DNA of 64,000 nt from Streptomyces radicis. GTDB lineage: Bacteria > Actinomycetota > Actinomycetes > Streptomycetales > Streptomycetaceae. The notes under the pieces were generated by a model that did no database searches, had not been told where the DNA came from, and worked only from the letters and a program-made list of their open reading frames with translations. The stretch is taken from assembly GCF_003626575.1 (NCBI RefSeq), contig NZ_RBDY01000010.1, positions 1 through 64,000 on the forward strand, given 5' to 3'. Made by a program: the position numbers and the translations under genes. Shown piece after piece: positions 42,659-52,199 of the stretch. Position 1 is the first letter of the stretch. Every line of letters starts with the position of its first letter.

Positions 42659-43456
42659 ATGGGCAGGAGTCGTAGAACCATTCCGGAGGAGCTGCTGCTG
42701 CTCGCTCTGGACCCGGCCACGGGTACCACCGCGCAGCCGCAGTCGCTCGACCTCGGCCTCGCCGGGGCACAGCTCGTCGAGCTGGCCTTGGCGGGACGGA
42801 TAGCCCCAGATGGGGACCGAATAGCCGTGGTGCTGCCACGGCCGACCGGAGATCCCACGCTGGACTCCGCACTGGAGCTGCTGCGCAGGCGCGGCAGCCC
42901 GGTACGCGCGGTCCACTGGATCGGCGGGCCCCGTCTCGGGCTTCGCCAAACGTATCTCTCGCATCTGGAACGCTGCGGCATGGTGCACGCGGTGGAGAAC
43001 CAGATGTGCGGAGTTCTGCCGACGACCAGGTACCAGGCGACGGATACCGCGGTCAGCAGGCAGATCCGGGCTCGGCTCGACACCGCGATCCGTACCGGCA
43101 CACCACCGGACGCACGGACCGCGGCGCTGGCGGCCCTGGCCCACGCGGTGGGCCTCGGCAAGCACCTCTATCCCGGGAACGAGGGGCGGTCGTCCCGCTC
43201 CAGACTCCGGGATCTGATCAGGCACGACCCGATGGGCGGCCTCGTGGCGCACGCCGTCATGGATGTGCAGAACGGCGTGGCCGGTCAGGCGGCCGCGGCT
43301 CGTCGACCCGCGCAGGGCGGCACCCGCAAGGCGGGGCGCGCACCGGCGCCGGCGGCGGCCATGGCTGTGGTCGGCCAGTCGCAGCAGCTCACCGACGAGC
43401 CCCGGCGGAGAGGAGGGACGCGAGCCGCAGTCGTTCGTCCTTCGCTCTCGCACTAG
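42659..43456 (+). CDS. GPP34 (GOLPH3-like) family protein
   Basis: The 265-residue protein has the GPP34 signature TIPEELLLLALDPATGTT and LGLAGAQLVELALAGRIAPD, with GMVHAVENQMCGVLPTTRY later. Eukaryotic relatives bind PI4P; actinobacterial ones are abundant and of uncertain role, perhaps membrane-lipid binding. Start: the ATG at 42659 (GGGGAGG upstream). An ATG 4 bases earlier is out of frame. Confidence 0.88.
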   Translation: MGRSRRTIPEELLLLALDPATGTTAQPQSLDLGLAGAQLVELALAGRIAPDGDRIAVVLPRPTGDPTLDSALELLRRRGSPVRAVHWIGGPRLGLRQTYLSHLERCGMVHAVENQMCGVLPTTRYQATDTAVSRQIRARLDTAIRTGTPPDARTAALAALAHAVGLGKHLYPGNEGRSSRSRLRDLIRHDPMGGLVAHAVMDVQNGVAGQAAAARRPAQGGTRKAGRAPAPAAAMAVVGQSQQLTDEPRRRGGTRAAVVRPSLSH

Positions 43457-43519
43457 GTGCGCGCCGCGGGTCGCGGCCCGCGCATCCGACCGACCAACCC
43501 GGGAGCCGCATTCGAGCAC

Positions 43520-43562
43520 GGGGTGTGGCGGCGGCCACAGACGACGGCCGTCGCCACACCCC
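43520..43562. terminator. 17-bp hairpin after GPP34 gene
   Basis: The strand at 43520-43536 pairs with 43546-43562 with one mismatch around a 9-base loop. It separates the GPP34 gene from the XRE gene. Confidence 0.75.
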
Positions 43563-43706
43563 ATGCTTGTGCCCGGCCACGCGCTGTCGCGTATCCGCCG
43601 GCTCACGTCCCGTGATTCCCGAGCGGGCGCGCCGTGTCGGGTGGCACTCTGCTGAACAGCGGCCGTCGTCTCCGACCGGCCACATCGACGGAGGTGCGCA
43701 AGTCCC

Positions 43707-44579
43707 GTGACCGGCAACGTCAATCCCACCGTCAGGCGACGCAGACTCGGCCAGGAGCTGAGACGGCTGCGCGAGGACCGCAACATGACGGCCGAGGGCG
43801 TCGCCGAGCGGCTGCTGGTCTCCCAGTCCAAGATCAGCAGGCTGGAGAACGGCCGCCGCAGCATCAGCCCGCGCGACGTGCGGGACCTGTGCGAGGTCTA
43901 CGGCGTCGAGGACAAGAAGCTTGTCGAGTCGCTCATGCAGATGGCGCGGGAGTCGCGTCAGCAGGGCTGGTGGCACGCGTTCGCCGAGCTGTCGCCGACC
44001 TACAGCGTCTACATCGGCCTCGAGACGGACGCCTCGTCGCTGCGGGTGTACGAGCCGCAGATGGTGCCGGGGCTGTTCCAGACGCAGGGGTACGCCACCG
44101 CGCTCATATCGGGGGCGCTGCCCGAGGTCGGCCCCGACGAGGTCAACAGCCGTGTCCAGGTGCGCCTTCGGCGCCAGCAGCGGCTGTACGACGAGCGGAG
44201 TCCGTTACGCCTGTGGGCCGTCGTGGACGAGGCGGCGCTGCGGCGGCAGGTCGGCGGGCCATCGACGATGCTCGAGCAGATCCACCGCCTGACCGAGTGC
44301 TCGCTGCTGCCCCATGTGACGCTCCAGGTACTGCCGTTCTCGGCGGGCGCGCATCCCGCGGTCAACGGGCAGTACACGATCCTGGAGTTCCCCGAGGCGA
44401 GCGACTCCACGGTGATCTACCTGGAGGGCGGCACGAACGACCTCTACCTGGAGAAGCCGCACGACGTGCAGCACTACAGCGTGATGTACGAGCACCTGCG
44501 CGCGCAGTCGCTCAGTCCCGAGCAGACGCGCGGGGTCCTCGGACAGCTCGCGGAGGAGTACAAGAGCGCGCTCCGCTGA
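43707..44579 (+). CDS. XRE regulator with DUF5753 domain
   Basis: The 290-residue protein has an N-terminal XRE helix-turn-helix (VAERLLVSQSKISRLENGRR) and a DUF5753 ligand-like domain (YEPQMVPGLFQTQGYATALI, LLPHVTLQVLPFSAGAHPAV). It forms the classic actinobacterial pair with the DUF397 gene downstream; such pairs control development and antibiotics and can act like toxin-antitoxin systems. It starts with GTG at 43707. Leu167 is a TTA codon (44205-44207), so translation probably depends on bldA tRNA. Confidence 0.93.
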   Translation: MTGNVNPTVRRRRLGQELRRLREDRNMTAEGVAERLLVSQSKISRLENGRRSISPRDVRDLCEVYGVEDKKLVESLMQMARESRQQGWWHAFAELSPTYSVYIGLETDASSLRVYEPQMVPGLFQTQGYATALISGALPEVGPDEVNSRVQVRLRRQQRLYDERSPLRLWAVVDEAALRRQVGGPSTMLEQIHRLTECSLLPHVTLQVLPFSAGAHPAVNGQYTILEFPEASDSTVIYLEGGTNDLYLEKPHDVQHYSVMYEHLRAQSLSPEQTRGVLGQLAEEYKSALR

Positions 44580-44739
44580 GGCGGGGAGGCCCGGGGCGCG
44601 GGGGCAGAGAATACCGCCCAACTCCCTTGCAGCGCACGGAAGTAACGGGCGCGCCACCCGGACGGGTGAAGCGCGCCTTCCCGGCCCCTTCCCGGCTAGT
44701 ACGTTCGCCGCACCACACACCGACCGGTCAGGAGCCGGA

Positions 44740-44955
44740 GTGAACATGGCAATGCGGCAAGGCGTGACGTGCACATGGCGGAAATCCTCCTACTCGGGGG
44801 GTACCGGCGCCTGTCTCGAGGTGCTGATCCCCGTACGCGACGGGCTGGCGGTCCGTGACTCCAAGGCCCCCGCCGGGCCGAGACTCGGCTTCGGGGCCGA
44901 CGCGTGGTCGGCGTTCCTCGCCGAGCTCGACGACAGGGCGTTCACCCTCTGCTGA
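44740..44955 (+). CDS. DUF397 protein, partner of the XRE/DUF5753 regulator
   Basis: The 71-residue protein has the DUF397 core WRKSSYSGGTGACLEV and GLAVRDSKAPAGPRLGF, WSAFLAEL. The GTG at 44740 sits 5 bases after AGGAG; the ATG at 44746 is an alternative. DUF397 proteins bind and modulate their XRE partner. Confidence 0.93.
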   Translation: MNMAMRQGVTCTWRKSSYSGGTGACLEVLIPVRDGLAVRDSKAPAGPRLGFGADAWSAFLAELDDRAFTLC

Positions 44956-44996
44956 ACGAGGGGCGACTGTCAGTGGCGGGTGCGAGCATGGTCCGC

Positions 44997-45674
44997 ATGA
45001 ACGAGATCGCCGCGTACTGGGACGCCGCCGTGTCCGCCTTCGACGACGAGCCGGACCACGGGCTGCGCGACGCCCGGGTCAGAGCCGCGTGGGCGCGGCG
45101 CCTCGACGACTGGATCCCGGGAGGCGCGCCCGGGGGAGTCGACGTGCTCGACGTCGGCTGCGGGACCGGCACGCTCTCGGTCCTGCTGGCCGAGCGGGGC
45201 CACCGCGTCACCGGGGTGGACGTGGCGCCGCGCATGGTGGCGGCTGCGGAGGAGAAGGCGGAGGCGGCCGGGGTCGCGGTGACGTTCGTCGTGGGCGACG
45301 CGGCGGCCCCGCCGGTGGGCGCGGGCCGGTTCGACGTCGTGCTGGCCAGGCACCTGCTGTGGACGCTGCCCGACCCGACGTCGGCGCTGCGGGCCTGGGC
45401 GGGCAGGCTGCGGCCCGGCGGGCGGCTGGTGCTGGTGGAGGGGCGGTGGCGGCAGTCCGCGGCGGCCAGGCCGTATGTGCCCGAGGCCGCCGCGCTGCCG
45501 TGGCACGGCGGGGTGACCGCGACCGAGCTCGCGCTCGCGGTCACGCCGCTGGTGGCCGACATCAGGGTCGAGGAGCTGGACGACGACCCCGACCTGTGGG
45601 GGAAGCCGGTCGACGACGAGCGGTACGCGCTGGTGGCGCACGTCCCCCGGCAGGGGGGTGAGGCCGATCTCTAG
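44997..45674 (+). CDS. Class I SAM-dependent methyltransferase
   Basis: The 225-residue protein has motif I VDVLDVGCGTGTLSVLLAE, motif II VTGVDVAPRM, VVGDAAAPPV and LRPGGRLVLVEGRW, a complete methyltransferase-11 domain. The substrate is unknown. I chose the ATG at 44997; an ATG at 44988 is in frame too. Confidence 0.9.
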   Translation: MNEIAAYWDAAVSAFDDEPDHGLRDARVRAAWARRLDDWIPGGAPGGVDVLDVGCGTGTLSVLLAERGHRVTGVDVAPRMVAAAEEKAEAAGVAVTFVVGDAAAPPVGAGRFDVVLARHLLWTLPDPTSALRAWAGRLRPGGRLVLVEGRWRQSAAARPYVPEAAALPWHGGVTATELALAVTPLVADIRVEELDDDPDLWGKPVDDERYALVAHVPRQGGEADL

Positions 45675-45680
45675 TCGTGT

Positions 45681-46430
45681 CTAGTCGCGCCCGGCCGTGG
45701 GGGCCCTCCCGCCGAACTCCGCGAGGGCGTTCTCGACGATCCCCTTGAGGCGGGCGTGGTGGGCGCCGCGCCAGTAGACGCGGCCGCAGTCGGCGCACTG
45801 CGCGAAGACATCCTGGGTGGAGAGCGTGCCCGCCTCGAGGCGGGACCTGACGGTCTCCTTGTCGGCGGGGCGCAGCGGCCCGTTGCACGCCGTGCACCGC
45901 GTCCAGGGCGCCAGGTCAGGGGCGAACCTGCCGAGAACGTCGCGCAGCTGCTCCTCGGGCCTGTCGCTGTAGACATAGGCGCCCGCCCACAGCTCGCGCC
46001 TGCGCAGCAGCCCGCGGTCCCGGGAGAGCAGCACCCGGCGCTCGCGCGCGGAGCGAGCGGCGAGGGCCGGGTCCCCCGGGTCGGCGCTCTGGTAGGCGGC
46101 GTCGACGCCGAGCAGCCGCAGCCGCCTGGCCAGCCGCCCGAGGTGGACATCGAGGAGGAAGCGCAGCGGCGCCCCCGGCACCCGCTGCGGCCTGGCCACG
46201 TGGTCGACCTCGACGGCGTCGCCCTCGCCGGGCACGAGCGACGAGGGGACCTCGTGGCCGTTCACCAGCAGGCGGCCCACCTCGGTCAGCGGCACCCCGA
46301 GGGACTCCACGACATGGCCCAGGGTGGATGAGCCGTCGGTGACCACGGGGGTGCCAGGGGCTCGGCGCTCGGCAGACGCGAAACGCCGCAGCTCGGGGGC
46401 GAGGGTGACATGGATCCGCGGTCCGTTCAC
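45681..46430 (-). CDS. Mut7-C RNase-domain protein with ubiquitin-like N-terminus
   Basis: The 249-residue protein joins an N-terminal ubiquitin/MoaD-like beta-grasp (about 1-80, LVNGHEVPSSLVPGEGDAVE) to a Mut7-C PIN-like domain (LLDVHLGRLARRLRLLGVDA, VLLSRDRGLLRR). A zinc ribbon follows (CTACNG, CADCGRVYW). PIN-like nucleases cut RNA; the target of this family is unknown. It converges on the methyltransferase gene. Confidence 0.9.
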   Translation of the reverse strand: MNGPRIHVTLAPELRRFASAERRAPGTPVVTDGSSTLGHVVESLGVPLTEVGRLLVNGHEVPSSLVPGEGDAVEVDHVARPQRVPGAPLRFLLDVHLGRLARRLRLLGVDAAYQSADPGDPALAARSARERRVLLSRDRGLLRRRELWAGAYVYSDRPEEQLRDVLGRFAPDLAPWTRCTACNGPLRPADKETVRSRLEAGTLSTQDVFAQCADCGRVYWRGAHHARLKGIVENALAEFGGRAPTAGRD

Positions 46431-46532
46431 CCCGTCAGGATGCCACCGCCCCGGCCCGCTCCGCCCGGCCTTTCCCCGTCCGTGTGCGGGCCCGGTGGTG
46501 CGCGCCTACGCTGAGGGGAGGGAGGTGCCGTC

Positions 46533-46739
46533 ATGTCCGATTCATCCGCGTCCTCGCCCGCGTCCGACGACAGCCAGCCCACGCCCGACCACCTGCTGCA
46601 CACCGGGACCGAGGGGCCGATCGACCCCGAGGACCTGGTGCGGCTCAGCGGCCGGGAGCCGACCCCCGAGTTGGTCGAGGAGGCCAGGCGCCGCCTCGAG
46701 GAGGAGGGCCCCGCCGCGGCGGAGCGCTATCTGCCCTGA
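46533..46739 (+). CDS. Small acidic hypothetical protein, 68 residues
   Basis: The protein starts with a Ser/Asp-rich 20 residues and continues with a helical acidic part (PEDLVRLSGREPTPELVEEA). The ATG at 46533 follows GGGAGGTG. This kind of small protein is frequent in Streptomyces; the role is unknown. Confidence 0.72.
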   Translation: MSDSSASSPASDDSQPTPDHLLHTGTEGPIDPEDLVRLSGREPTPELVEEARRRLEEEGPAAAERYLP

Positions 46740-46820
46740 GCCCCGGCTGCCCTGAGGTCCGGCTCCCCTGCCCCGCCCGTTCCGGAATGAACCGCTGACC
46801 CCCCTGGTTGCCCTCCAGGT

Positions 46821-48002
46821 ATGGCACAGGACGACCGGGCAGGACGACCAGGGAGGCGGGCTGACGTGGCCGACGCGGCGGCAGCGGGAGCAGGGAACGG
46901 CGACGACATCCGCGGGGTGCGGCACGGGCGGGCGCCCGTTCCGCTGTCCGTGCTCGACCTCGCGACCGTGGGGAGCGGGGTGACCGCCACCGAGGCGCTG
47001 CGCGCGACCACCGCGCTGGCCCGCCTGGCCGAGCGACGTGGCTACCACAGGTTCTGGGTCGCCGAGCACCACTCGATGCCAGGCGTGGCCAGCTCGTCGC
47101 CGCCCGTGATCCTCGGCCACCTGGCCGGGCAGACCGAGCGGATCCGGCTGGGCTCCGGGGGCGTCATGCTGCCCAACCACCAACCCCTCGTCGTCGCTGA
47201 GCAGTTCGGCACCCTCGAGGCGCTGGCCCCGGGCCGCGTCGACCTGGGCCTCGGCCGCGCGCCCGGCACCGACGGCGCCACGATGGCCGCGCTGCGGCGC
47301 GGCAGGACGGACGGGGCCGAGGAGTTCCCCGCGCAGGTGTCGGAGCTGATCCGGTTCCTCGACGACGACTTCCCCGACGCCCACCCGTACTCCCGCGTGC
47401 ACGCCGTGCCCGGCCCGATCCAGGGCACCGTGCCGGGCGGCGTGCGGTCCCCGGGCAGGCCGCCGGTGTGGCTGCTCGGCTCGTCGGGCTTCAGCGCGGA
47501 GCTCGCGGGGCGGCTCGGCCTGCCGTTCGCGTTCGCCCACCACTTCTCGGCCGTCCACACGATCCCGGCGCTCGACCTCTACCGGCGGGTGTTCCGCCCC
47601 TCCGACGTGCTCGACGCGCCCTACGCCCTCATCGGCGTCTCCGCGCTCGCCGCCGAGGACGAACGCGAGGCCCACCGCCAGGTGCTCACCGGCGCGCTCT
47701 CCATGATCCGGCTGCGCACGGGCCGCCCGGGCCTGATCCCGACGCCCGATGAGGCGGCGGCGTACGCGTTCAGCCCGATGGAGCGGGAGTTCGTCGACGA
47801 GTGGCTGTCCAACGTGGTCTTCGGCACGCCCGACGCGGTGCGCGAAGGGCTCGACGCGCTCGCGAAGCGCACGGGCGCCGACGAGTTGATGATCACCACC
47901 ACCGCCCACACCCCCGCGTTCCGCCTCGCCAGCTACCAACTGATCGCGGACGCCTACGCGTTGCCGGACGCCCAAGTATCGCCGGACGCCGCAGGGGAGT
48001 GA
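46821..48002 (+). CDS. Luciferase-like (LLM) flavin-dependent oxidoreductase
   Basis: The 393-residue protein belongs to the group-1 LLM family: [60 protein letters not shown]. It would use reduced flavin to oxidise an unknown small molecule. The first 35 residues are a low-complexity Gly/Ala/Asp extension, so the true start may be one of the later in-frame codons. Confidence 0.92.
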   Translation: MAQDDRAGRPGRRADVADAAAAGAGNGDDIRGVRHGRAPVPLSVLDLATVGSGVTATEALRATTALARLAERRGYHRFWVAEHHSMPGVASSSPPVILGHLAGQTERIRLGSGGVMLPNHQPLVVAEQFGTLEALAPGRVDLGLGRAPGTDGATMAALRRGRTDGAEEFPAQVSELIRFLDDDFPDAHPYSRVHAVPGPIQGTVPGGVRSPGRPPVWLLGSSGFSAELAGRLGLPFAFAHHFSAVHTIPALDLYRRVFRPSDVLDAPYALIGVSALAAEDEREAHRQVLTGALSMIRLRTGRPGLIPTPDEAAAYAFSPMEREFVDEWLSNVVFGTPDAVREGLDALAKRTGADELMITTTAHTPAFRLASYQLIADAYALPDAQVSPDAAGE

Positions 48003-48117
48003 GCCCCGGCGCGGGACTGGGCCGTTCGGGGCGTGCGGGGCGACCGTGGCTGTCAGGGGCCAGGGGGAGGGCGTAGGGTGCCGCCACTCGCTCCTGTGGG
48101 ACCGAACGGGGAACGAC

Positions 48118-48783
48118 ATGGCGCACCGACCGAGCGTGCCGGGGGACTTGGACCATCCACGGCGGCTGTGGGCCCGCGCCGCCACGCTGGGGCTGCTGGC
48201 CACGGCGGGCTTCGACGGGGACGCGTACCAGCTGCGCGCGGGCGGCCTGCGGTGCGACGGCGCGGGCGGCACCCACTGGTGGCGGCTGACCCGGCACCCG
48301 GGCGGGCGCACCGTCTTCCGTGGCCAGGACGTGGACGGCAGCCACGGCCATCTGCGGCGCGTGCCGGTCGACTTCCTCGCGGGCGGGCCCGACTGGCTGC
48401 CATGGCCCGAGCTGCGCTCCGAGCAGGAAGGCTGCGCGCTCGGCTACGTGTACTGGTGGCAGGACGGCGGCTGGGGCCGCGCGCCCTACCCCGACGACCT
48501 CGTGGACGACGGGCTCGAACCCGCCGCCGGCTGGGTCGGCGACGACGGGCGGCTGGTCGACCAGTTGGGGGAGGCGGCCGGGCGCGGGCCCGACCTCAGC
48601 GCGGCGGTGTTCGCGTTCCTCGACCGCGCCGAGGGGCGCACGGTGGACGAACGCGCGGTCACCACGCTGCTCGGCGCCTGCACGGCGCCCGAGCGACCCG
48701 ATCCCGCGATGGTCGCCGTCGCCCTGGACTTCGCGGCGCGCGCGGCGCTGACGTCGGCGGGCGACGCGCCGGGGAACGGCTGA
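48118..48783 (+). CDS. Hypothetical protein, 221 residues
   Basis: I do not recognise it. The ATG at 48118 follows CGGGGAACG. The product is soluble, Trp-rich (THWWRLTRHP, GYVYWWQDGGWG) and ends with a helical region. Codon bias is strong. It converges on the exonuclease III gene, with the triple repeat between them. Confidence 0.68.
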   Translation: MAHRPSVPGDLDHPRRLWARAATLGLLATAGFDGDAYQLRAGGLRCDGAGGTHWWRLTRHPGGRTVFRGQDVDGSHGHLRRVPVDFLAGGPDWLPWPELRSEQEGCALGYVYWWQDGGWGRAPYPDDLVDDGLEPAAGWVGDDGRLVDQLGEAAGRGPDLSAAVFAFLDRAEGRTVDERAVTTLLGACTAPERPDPAMVAVALDFAARAALTSAGDAPGNG

Positions 48784-48802
48784 GCCGCGCCGCGCCCCCG
48801 CG

Positions 48803-48856
48803 TCACCAGCCCGTGAACGCTCACCAGCCCGTGAACGCTCACCAGCCCGTGAACGC
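48803..48856. repeat. Three 18-bp tandem repeats across the exonuclease III stop
   Basis: The 18-bp unit occurs at 48803-48820, 48821-48838 and 48839-48856. On the minus strand each unit reads AFTGW followed by TGA in the same frame, so the gene ends in three consecutive copies of its own last codons and stop. Slippage is the likely origin. Confidence 0.92.
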
Positions 48857-49645
48857 CGCCGTCACGGGCGCGTGGTCGCTCCAGCGCTCGTCGTGGCTCG
48901 CCGCGCGTTCCACGAACGCCTCGGTCGCCCGCCCGGCCAGGCCCCGGGTGGCCATGAGCATGTCGATGCGCCAGCCCGTGTCGTTGTCGAACGCCCGCCC
49001 CCGGTAGGTCCACCAGCTGTAGGGCCCCTCGCGGTCGGGGTGCAGGGCGCGGACCACATCGGTCCAGCCGCCGTCCTCGGGCGCCAGGACCCGGCCGAGC
49101 CAGGCGCGTTCCTCGGGGAGAAAGCCCGACTTGTCGCGGTTGCCGCGCCAGTTCTTGATGTCGGCCTCGCGATGGGCGATGTTCCAGTCGCCGCACACCA
49201 GCGCCTCGCGCCCATCGGCTGCGGCCTTGCCGCGCAGCTCGGCCAGGTACGCGAAGAACGCGGCCATGAAGCGTTCCTTCATCTCCTGCTTCGGGGTGCC
49301 CGCCTCGCCGGTCGGCAGATAGAGGCTGCCGATCGTCACCCCCGGCAGGTCCACCTCCAGATAGCGGCCCGCCTTCGCGAACTCCGGCGCGCCGAAGCCC
49401 ACCCGGACCGCCTCGGGCGCGCGCCGGGTCAGCACGGCCACCCCCGCGCGCCCCGGCGTGTCCGCGGGGGCGTACACCGCGTGCCAGCCCTCGGGCACGC
49501 GGACGTCGTCAGGCAGTTGGTGTTCCTCGGCCCGCACCTCCTGGAGGCAGACGACGTCCGCGCGCGAGGTGGCGAGCCACTTCAGGTAGCCCTTGCGGGA
49601 GGCGGCCCGCAGGCCGTTGACGTTCACGGTGGTCACGGTCAGCAC
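48839..49645 (-). CDS. xthA: Exodeoxyribonuclease III
   Basis: The 268-residue protein has TVNVNGLRAASRKG, the catalytic Glu in VVCLQEVRAEE, the Asp/Asn in LVCGDWNIAHREADIKNWRG, WRIDMLMAT and the terminal WSDHAPV with the catalytic His. It removes 3' blocks and cuts at abasic sites in base-excision repair. It starts with GTG at 49645, overlapping the end of the XRE gene by 7 bases. Confidence 0.94.
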   Translation of the reverse strand: MLTVTTVNVNGLRAASRKGYLKWLATSRADVVCLQEVRAEEHQLPDDVRVPEGWHAVYAPADTPGRAGVAVLTRRAPEAVRVGFGAPEFAKAGRYLEVDLPGVTIGSLYLPTGEAGTPKQEMKERFMAAFFAYLAELRGKAAADGREALVCGDWNIAHREADIKNWRGNRDKSGFLPEERAWLGRVLAPEDGGWTDVVRALHPDREGPYSWWTYRGRAFDNDTGWRIDMLMATRGLAGRATEAFVERAASHDERWSDHAPVTAAFTGW

Positions 49646-50496
49646 CGCACGACCGTACCCGTTCCCCGTTCCGCGCCCAGGGCGCCCAGCGCGCCCAGCG
49701 CGTCCGCGGTGGCGGCGTCGGCCGGGAGGTGCACCACGAGGCGGTGCTCCTCCGTCCCCGGCAGCGCCAGGCTCTCGAACGCAAGACGCAGCGGCCCGGC
49801 CACCGGGTGGAGCCACCGTTCGACGCCCGTCCACGCGGGCAGGACGGCGGAAGCGGCGAAGCGGCGCGCGAACTCCCCGCCCGCCGTGATGGACAGCTCG
49901 TCGGCGAACACGGCCACCGCCGCGTCCCCCAGGTCCGCCGCGGCCCGCAGCGCCGCCGCGCGCTCGTCCGCGACGCGCTCCCACTCGGGGAACGCCTCGC
50001 GCGCCCGCGCGTCGGTGAACACATAGCGGTGGATGTTCGGCGGGTCGGCGTCGAGCAGCCCCAAGGGCCCGGCGAGCAGCCCGAACCCCTCGGTGTGCGC
50101 GAGCACGTCGCCCCACGGGTCGGCCACGAACGCGGGCGCCGGGTCGAGGCGTTCGAGCAGGGCGCGCACGGTGGGGCGCACCGTCCGCACGGCGGGGACC
50201 GACGAGGGGCAGGGCCCGCCGCTCGCCGCCTTGACCAGCCGCTGCAGATGGACGCGCTCGTCGGGCGTGAGGTCCAGGGCGTCGGCCAGCGCGCCGAGCA
50301 CCTGGCCCGAGGGATGGCGGTCGGAGCCGCGTTCGAGGCGGGTCAGATACTCGACGCTGACCCCCGCCAACGCGGCGAGCTCGGCCCGCCGCAACCCGGG
50401 CGTCCGGCGGCGCTCCCCGGCGGGAAGCCCCACATCGGCGGGGCCGATCGCCTCCCGCCGCGCCCGCAGGAACCTGCCCAGAGCGTTGTCGGCCAT
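49639..50496 (-). CDS. XRE regulator with MmyB-like ligand-binding domain
   Basis: The 285-residue protein has MADNALGRFLRARREAIGPA, then the helix-turn-helix LAALAGVSVEYLTRLERGSD, then the MmyB-type domain (FVADPWGDVLAHTEGFGLLA). Such regulators often stand next to and control a reductase; here an aldo/keto reductase gene starts 85 bp away in the opposite direction. Confidence 0.93.
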   Translation of the reverse strand: MADNALGRFLRARREAIGPADVGLPAGERRRTPGLRRAELAALAGVSVEYLTRLERGSDRHPSGQVLGALADALDLTPDERVHLQRLVKAASGGPCPSSVPAVRTVRPTVRALLERLDPAPAFVADPWGDVLAHTEGFGLLAGPLGLLDADPPNIHRYVFTDARAREAFPEWERVADERAAALRAAADLGDAAVAVFADELSITAGGEFARRFAASAVLPAWTGVERWLHPVAGPLRLAFESLALPGTEEHRLVVHLPADAATADALGALGALGAERGTGTVVRC

Positions 50497-50581
50497 GCCC
50501 GCGAGTCTAGGCCGGGCCGTTCGCGAGGGGGACCCTGCCGGGGACTCCCTCCCCTCGCGCGCGCGGCCCACGCTTGCGTGC

Positions 50582-51577
50582 ATGAGCACAACGACTTCCC
50601 CCCTGCGCTACCGGCTCTTCGGGCGGACCGGGCTGCGCGTCTCGGAGCTGTTCCTCGGCACGATGGGCCTCGACGACGAGGCGGAGGCCCGGCGCGTGAT
50701 CAACGCGTACGCCGACGCGGGCGGCAACGTCCTCGACACCGCGTCCGCCTACGGCGACGGCGAGAGCCTGCTCGGCGCGGTCGTCGAGCGGCGCGACCGC
50801 TTCGTCATCGCCACCAAGTACACGCTCTCGCACGACGCGGCCGACCCCAACGCCTCGGGCAACCACCGCAAGAACCTGCGGTCGTCGCTCGAGCGGAGCC
50901 TGCGGCGGCTGCGCACCGACCACATCGACGTCTTCTGGGTGCACCTGTGGGACCGGCACACCCCGGTCGAGGAGACGATGCGCGCGCTCGACGACGCGGT
51001 GCGCGCGGGCAAGGTGCTCTACGTCGGCATCTCCGACGCCCCCGCCTGGGTCGTCGCCCGCGCCAACACCCTCGCCGAGTGGCGCGACTGGACGCCGTTC
51101 GCGGGCCTCCAGGTGCCCTACAGCCTGCTCAACCGCGACATCGAACGCGAACTGCTGCCCGTCGCCGAGGCGTTGGGCCTGACCGTGGCCGCGTGGGCGC
51201 CGCTGGCCTCGGGCGTGCTCGCCGGGGGAAGCTCGTCCCGCGTCGACCACGCGGCGCTCACCGAGCGCGAACGCGCCGCCGCGCGCGCCGTTCACGAGGT
51301 GGCGAACGACCTCGGCGCGCGCCCCGCGCAGGTGGCGCTCGCCTGGATCCGCGCCAAGTCCTCGGCGGTGATCCCGCTGTGCGGCATGAGCAGCGTCGAT
51401 CAAGTCGCCGAGAACGTGGAGGGCTTGGGCCTCACCCTGCCGGACGAGGCGATCGAGCGCCTCGAGGGCGCGGTGGAGTTCACGCTCGGCTTCCCCGGCG
51501 ACTTCATCGCCGAGTGCGAGCCCCACCCGTTCGCCTTCGGCGACTCGGCGACCCGCGTGGTGGGGCGCGGACGCTGA
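50582..51577 (+). CDS. Aldo/keto reductase
   Basis: The 331-residue protein has RLFGRTGLRVSELFLGTMGL, VLDTASAYGDGESLLG (Asp, Tyr), FVIATKYTLS (Lys) and FWVHLWDRHTP (His). It is an NADPH-dependent reductase, probably regulated by the divergent MmyB-type XRE. Two segments of its 3' part reappear as a remnant at 52200-52280 between the two lipoprotein genes. Confidence 0.92.
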   Translation: MSTTTSPLRYRLFGRTGLRVSELFLGTMGLDDEAEARRVINAYADAGGNVLDTASAYGDGESLLGAVVERRDRFVIATKYTLSHDAADPNASGNHRKNLRSSLERSLRRLRTDHIDVFWVHLWDRHTPVEETMRALDDAVRAGKVLYVGISDAPAWVVARANTLAEWRDWTPFAGLQVPYSLLNRDIERELLPVAEALGLTVAAWAPLASGVLAGGSSSRVDHAALTERERAAARAVHEVANDLGARPAQVALAWIRAKSSAVIPLCGMSSVDQVAENVEGLGLTLPDEAIERLEGAVEFTLGFPGDFIAECEPHPFAFGDSATRVVGRGR

Positions 51578-51606
51578 CGGCCCGCGCCCGTGCCCGTGCC
51601 CGCGCC

Positions 51607-52164
51607 TCAGTACTGGCCGCGAGGGCTCTCGCCCTCGGGGGTGCTGAAGCAGGCCGAGACCACGGTGACGACCAGCATGGGTTCCGGGTCGCTGGCAAGG
51701 CTGACGTTCACGGAGTACTCGATGTCCGTGTTGTCGAAGGTGAGATAGGGGGACCGGTTGGCGTTGTTCTCGATGCCATCTCCGACGAGTTCCCAGCCCT
51801 GCCTCGGCAGCTCCTGCCTGAGCCGGTCCATTCCCTGCTCCAGGTCGGCGAGGGATGCGCGGGAGAGGGACCAGGTGTGCCCCATCTTGAAGAGCCGTTC
51901 CCGCTCCGGGTCTTCCTCGCAGAGGCCGACGCGTGGGCCTGGCTCGGAGGTGCGGCCCTGTACGGCGATGGTGTCGAGGAGGGCGCTGGAGAGGTTTCTG
52001 GTCTGTTGGCGGGCGTCGTCGACCGACCTGATGGTCCTGAGGGCGTCCTCGGCGGCGGAGCCGTCAGACATGATCCCGCAGCCTCCCAGTAGGGTGACGG
52101 CGCCGAGCGCCAGAAGACCGGCCAAGGCCCGCGTGCTCCCTCGCGTCCATGCACTCTTCCTCAT
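51607..52164 (-). CDS. Lipoprotein, copy 1 of tandem pair
   Basis: The 185-residue lipoprotein has signal ALAGLLALGAVTLLGGC (lipid Cys29). The mature part carries RSVDDARQQTRNLSSALLDT and a C-terminal SPYLTFDNTDIEYSVNVSLA. It is over 85% identical by eye to the gene at 52289-52846. It probably belongs to the leftward operon with the hydrolase upstream, but the family is not recognised. Confidence 0.82.
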   Translation of the reverse strand: MRKSAWTRGSTRALAGLLALGAVTLLGGCGIMSDGSAAEDALRTIRSVDDARQQTRNLSSALLDTIAVQGRTSEPGPRVGLCEEDPERERLFKMGHTWSLSRASLADLEQGMDRLRQELPRQGWELVGDGIENNANRSPYLTFDNTDIEYSVNVSLASDPEPMLVVTVVSACFSTPEGESPRGQY

Positions 52165-52199
52165 TCGAGACCGACTTCCCCGTACAAGCCCGTGATGAT

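Noticed and set aside
48803..48856. Short CRISPR-like array
   Set aside because: The units are contiguous without spacers and lie in a gene end. No cas genes or true repeat-spacer array were seen anywhere in the window.
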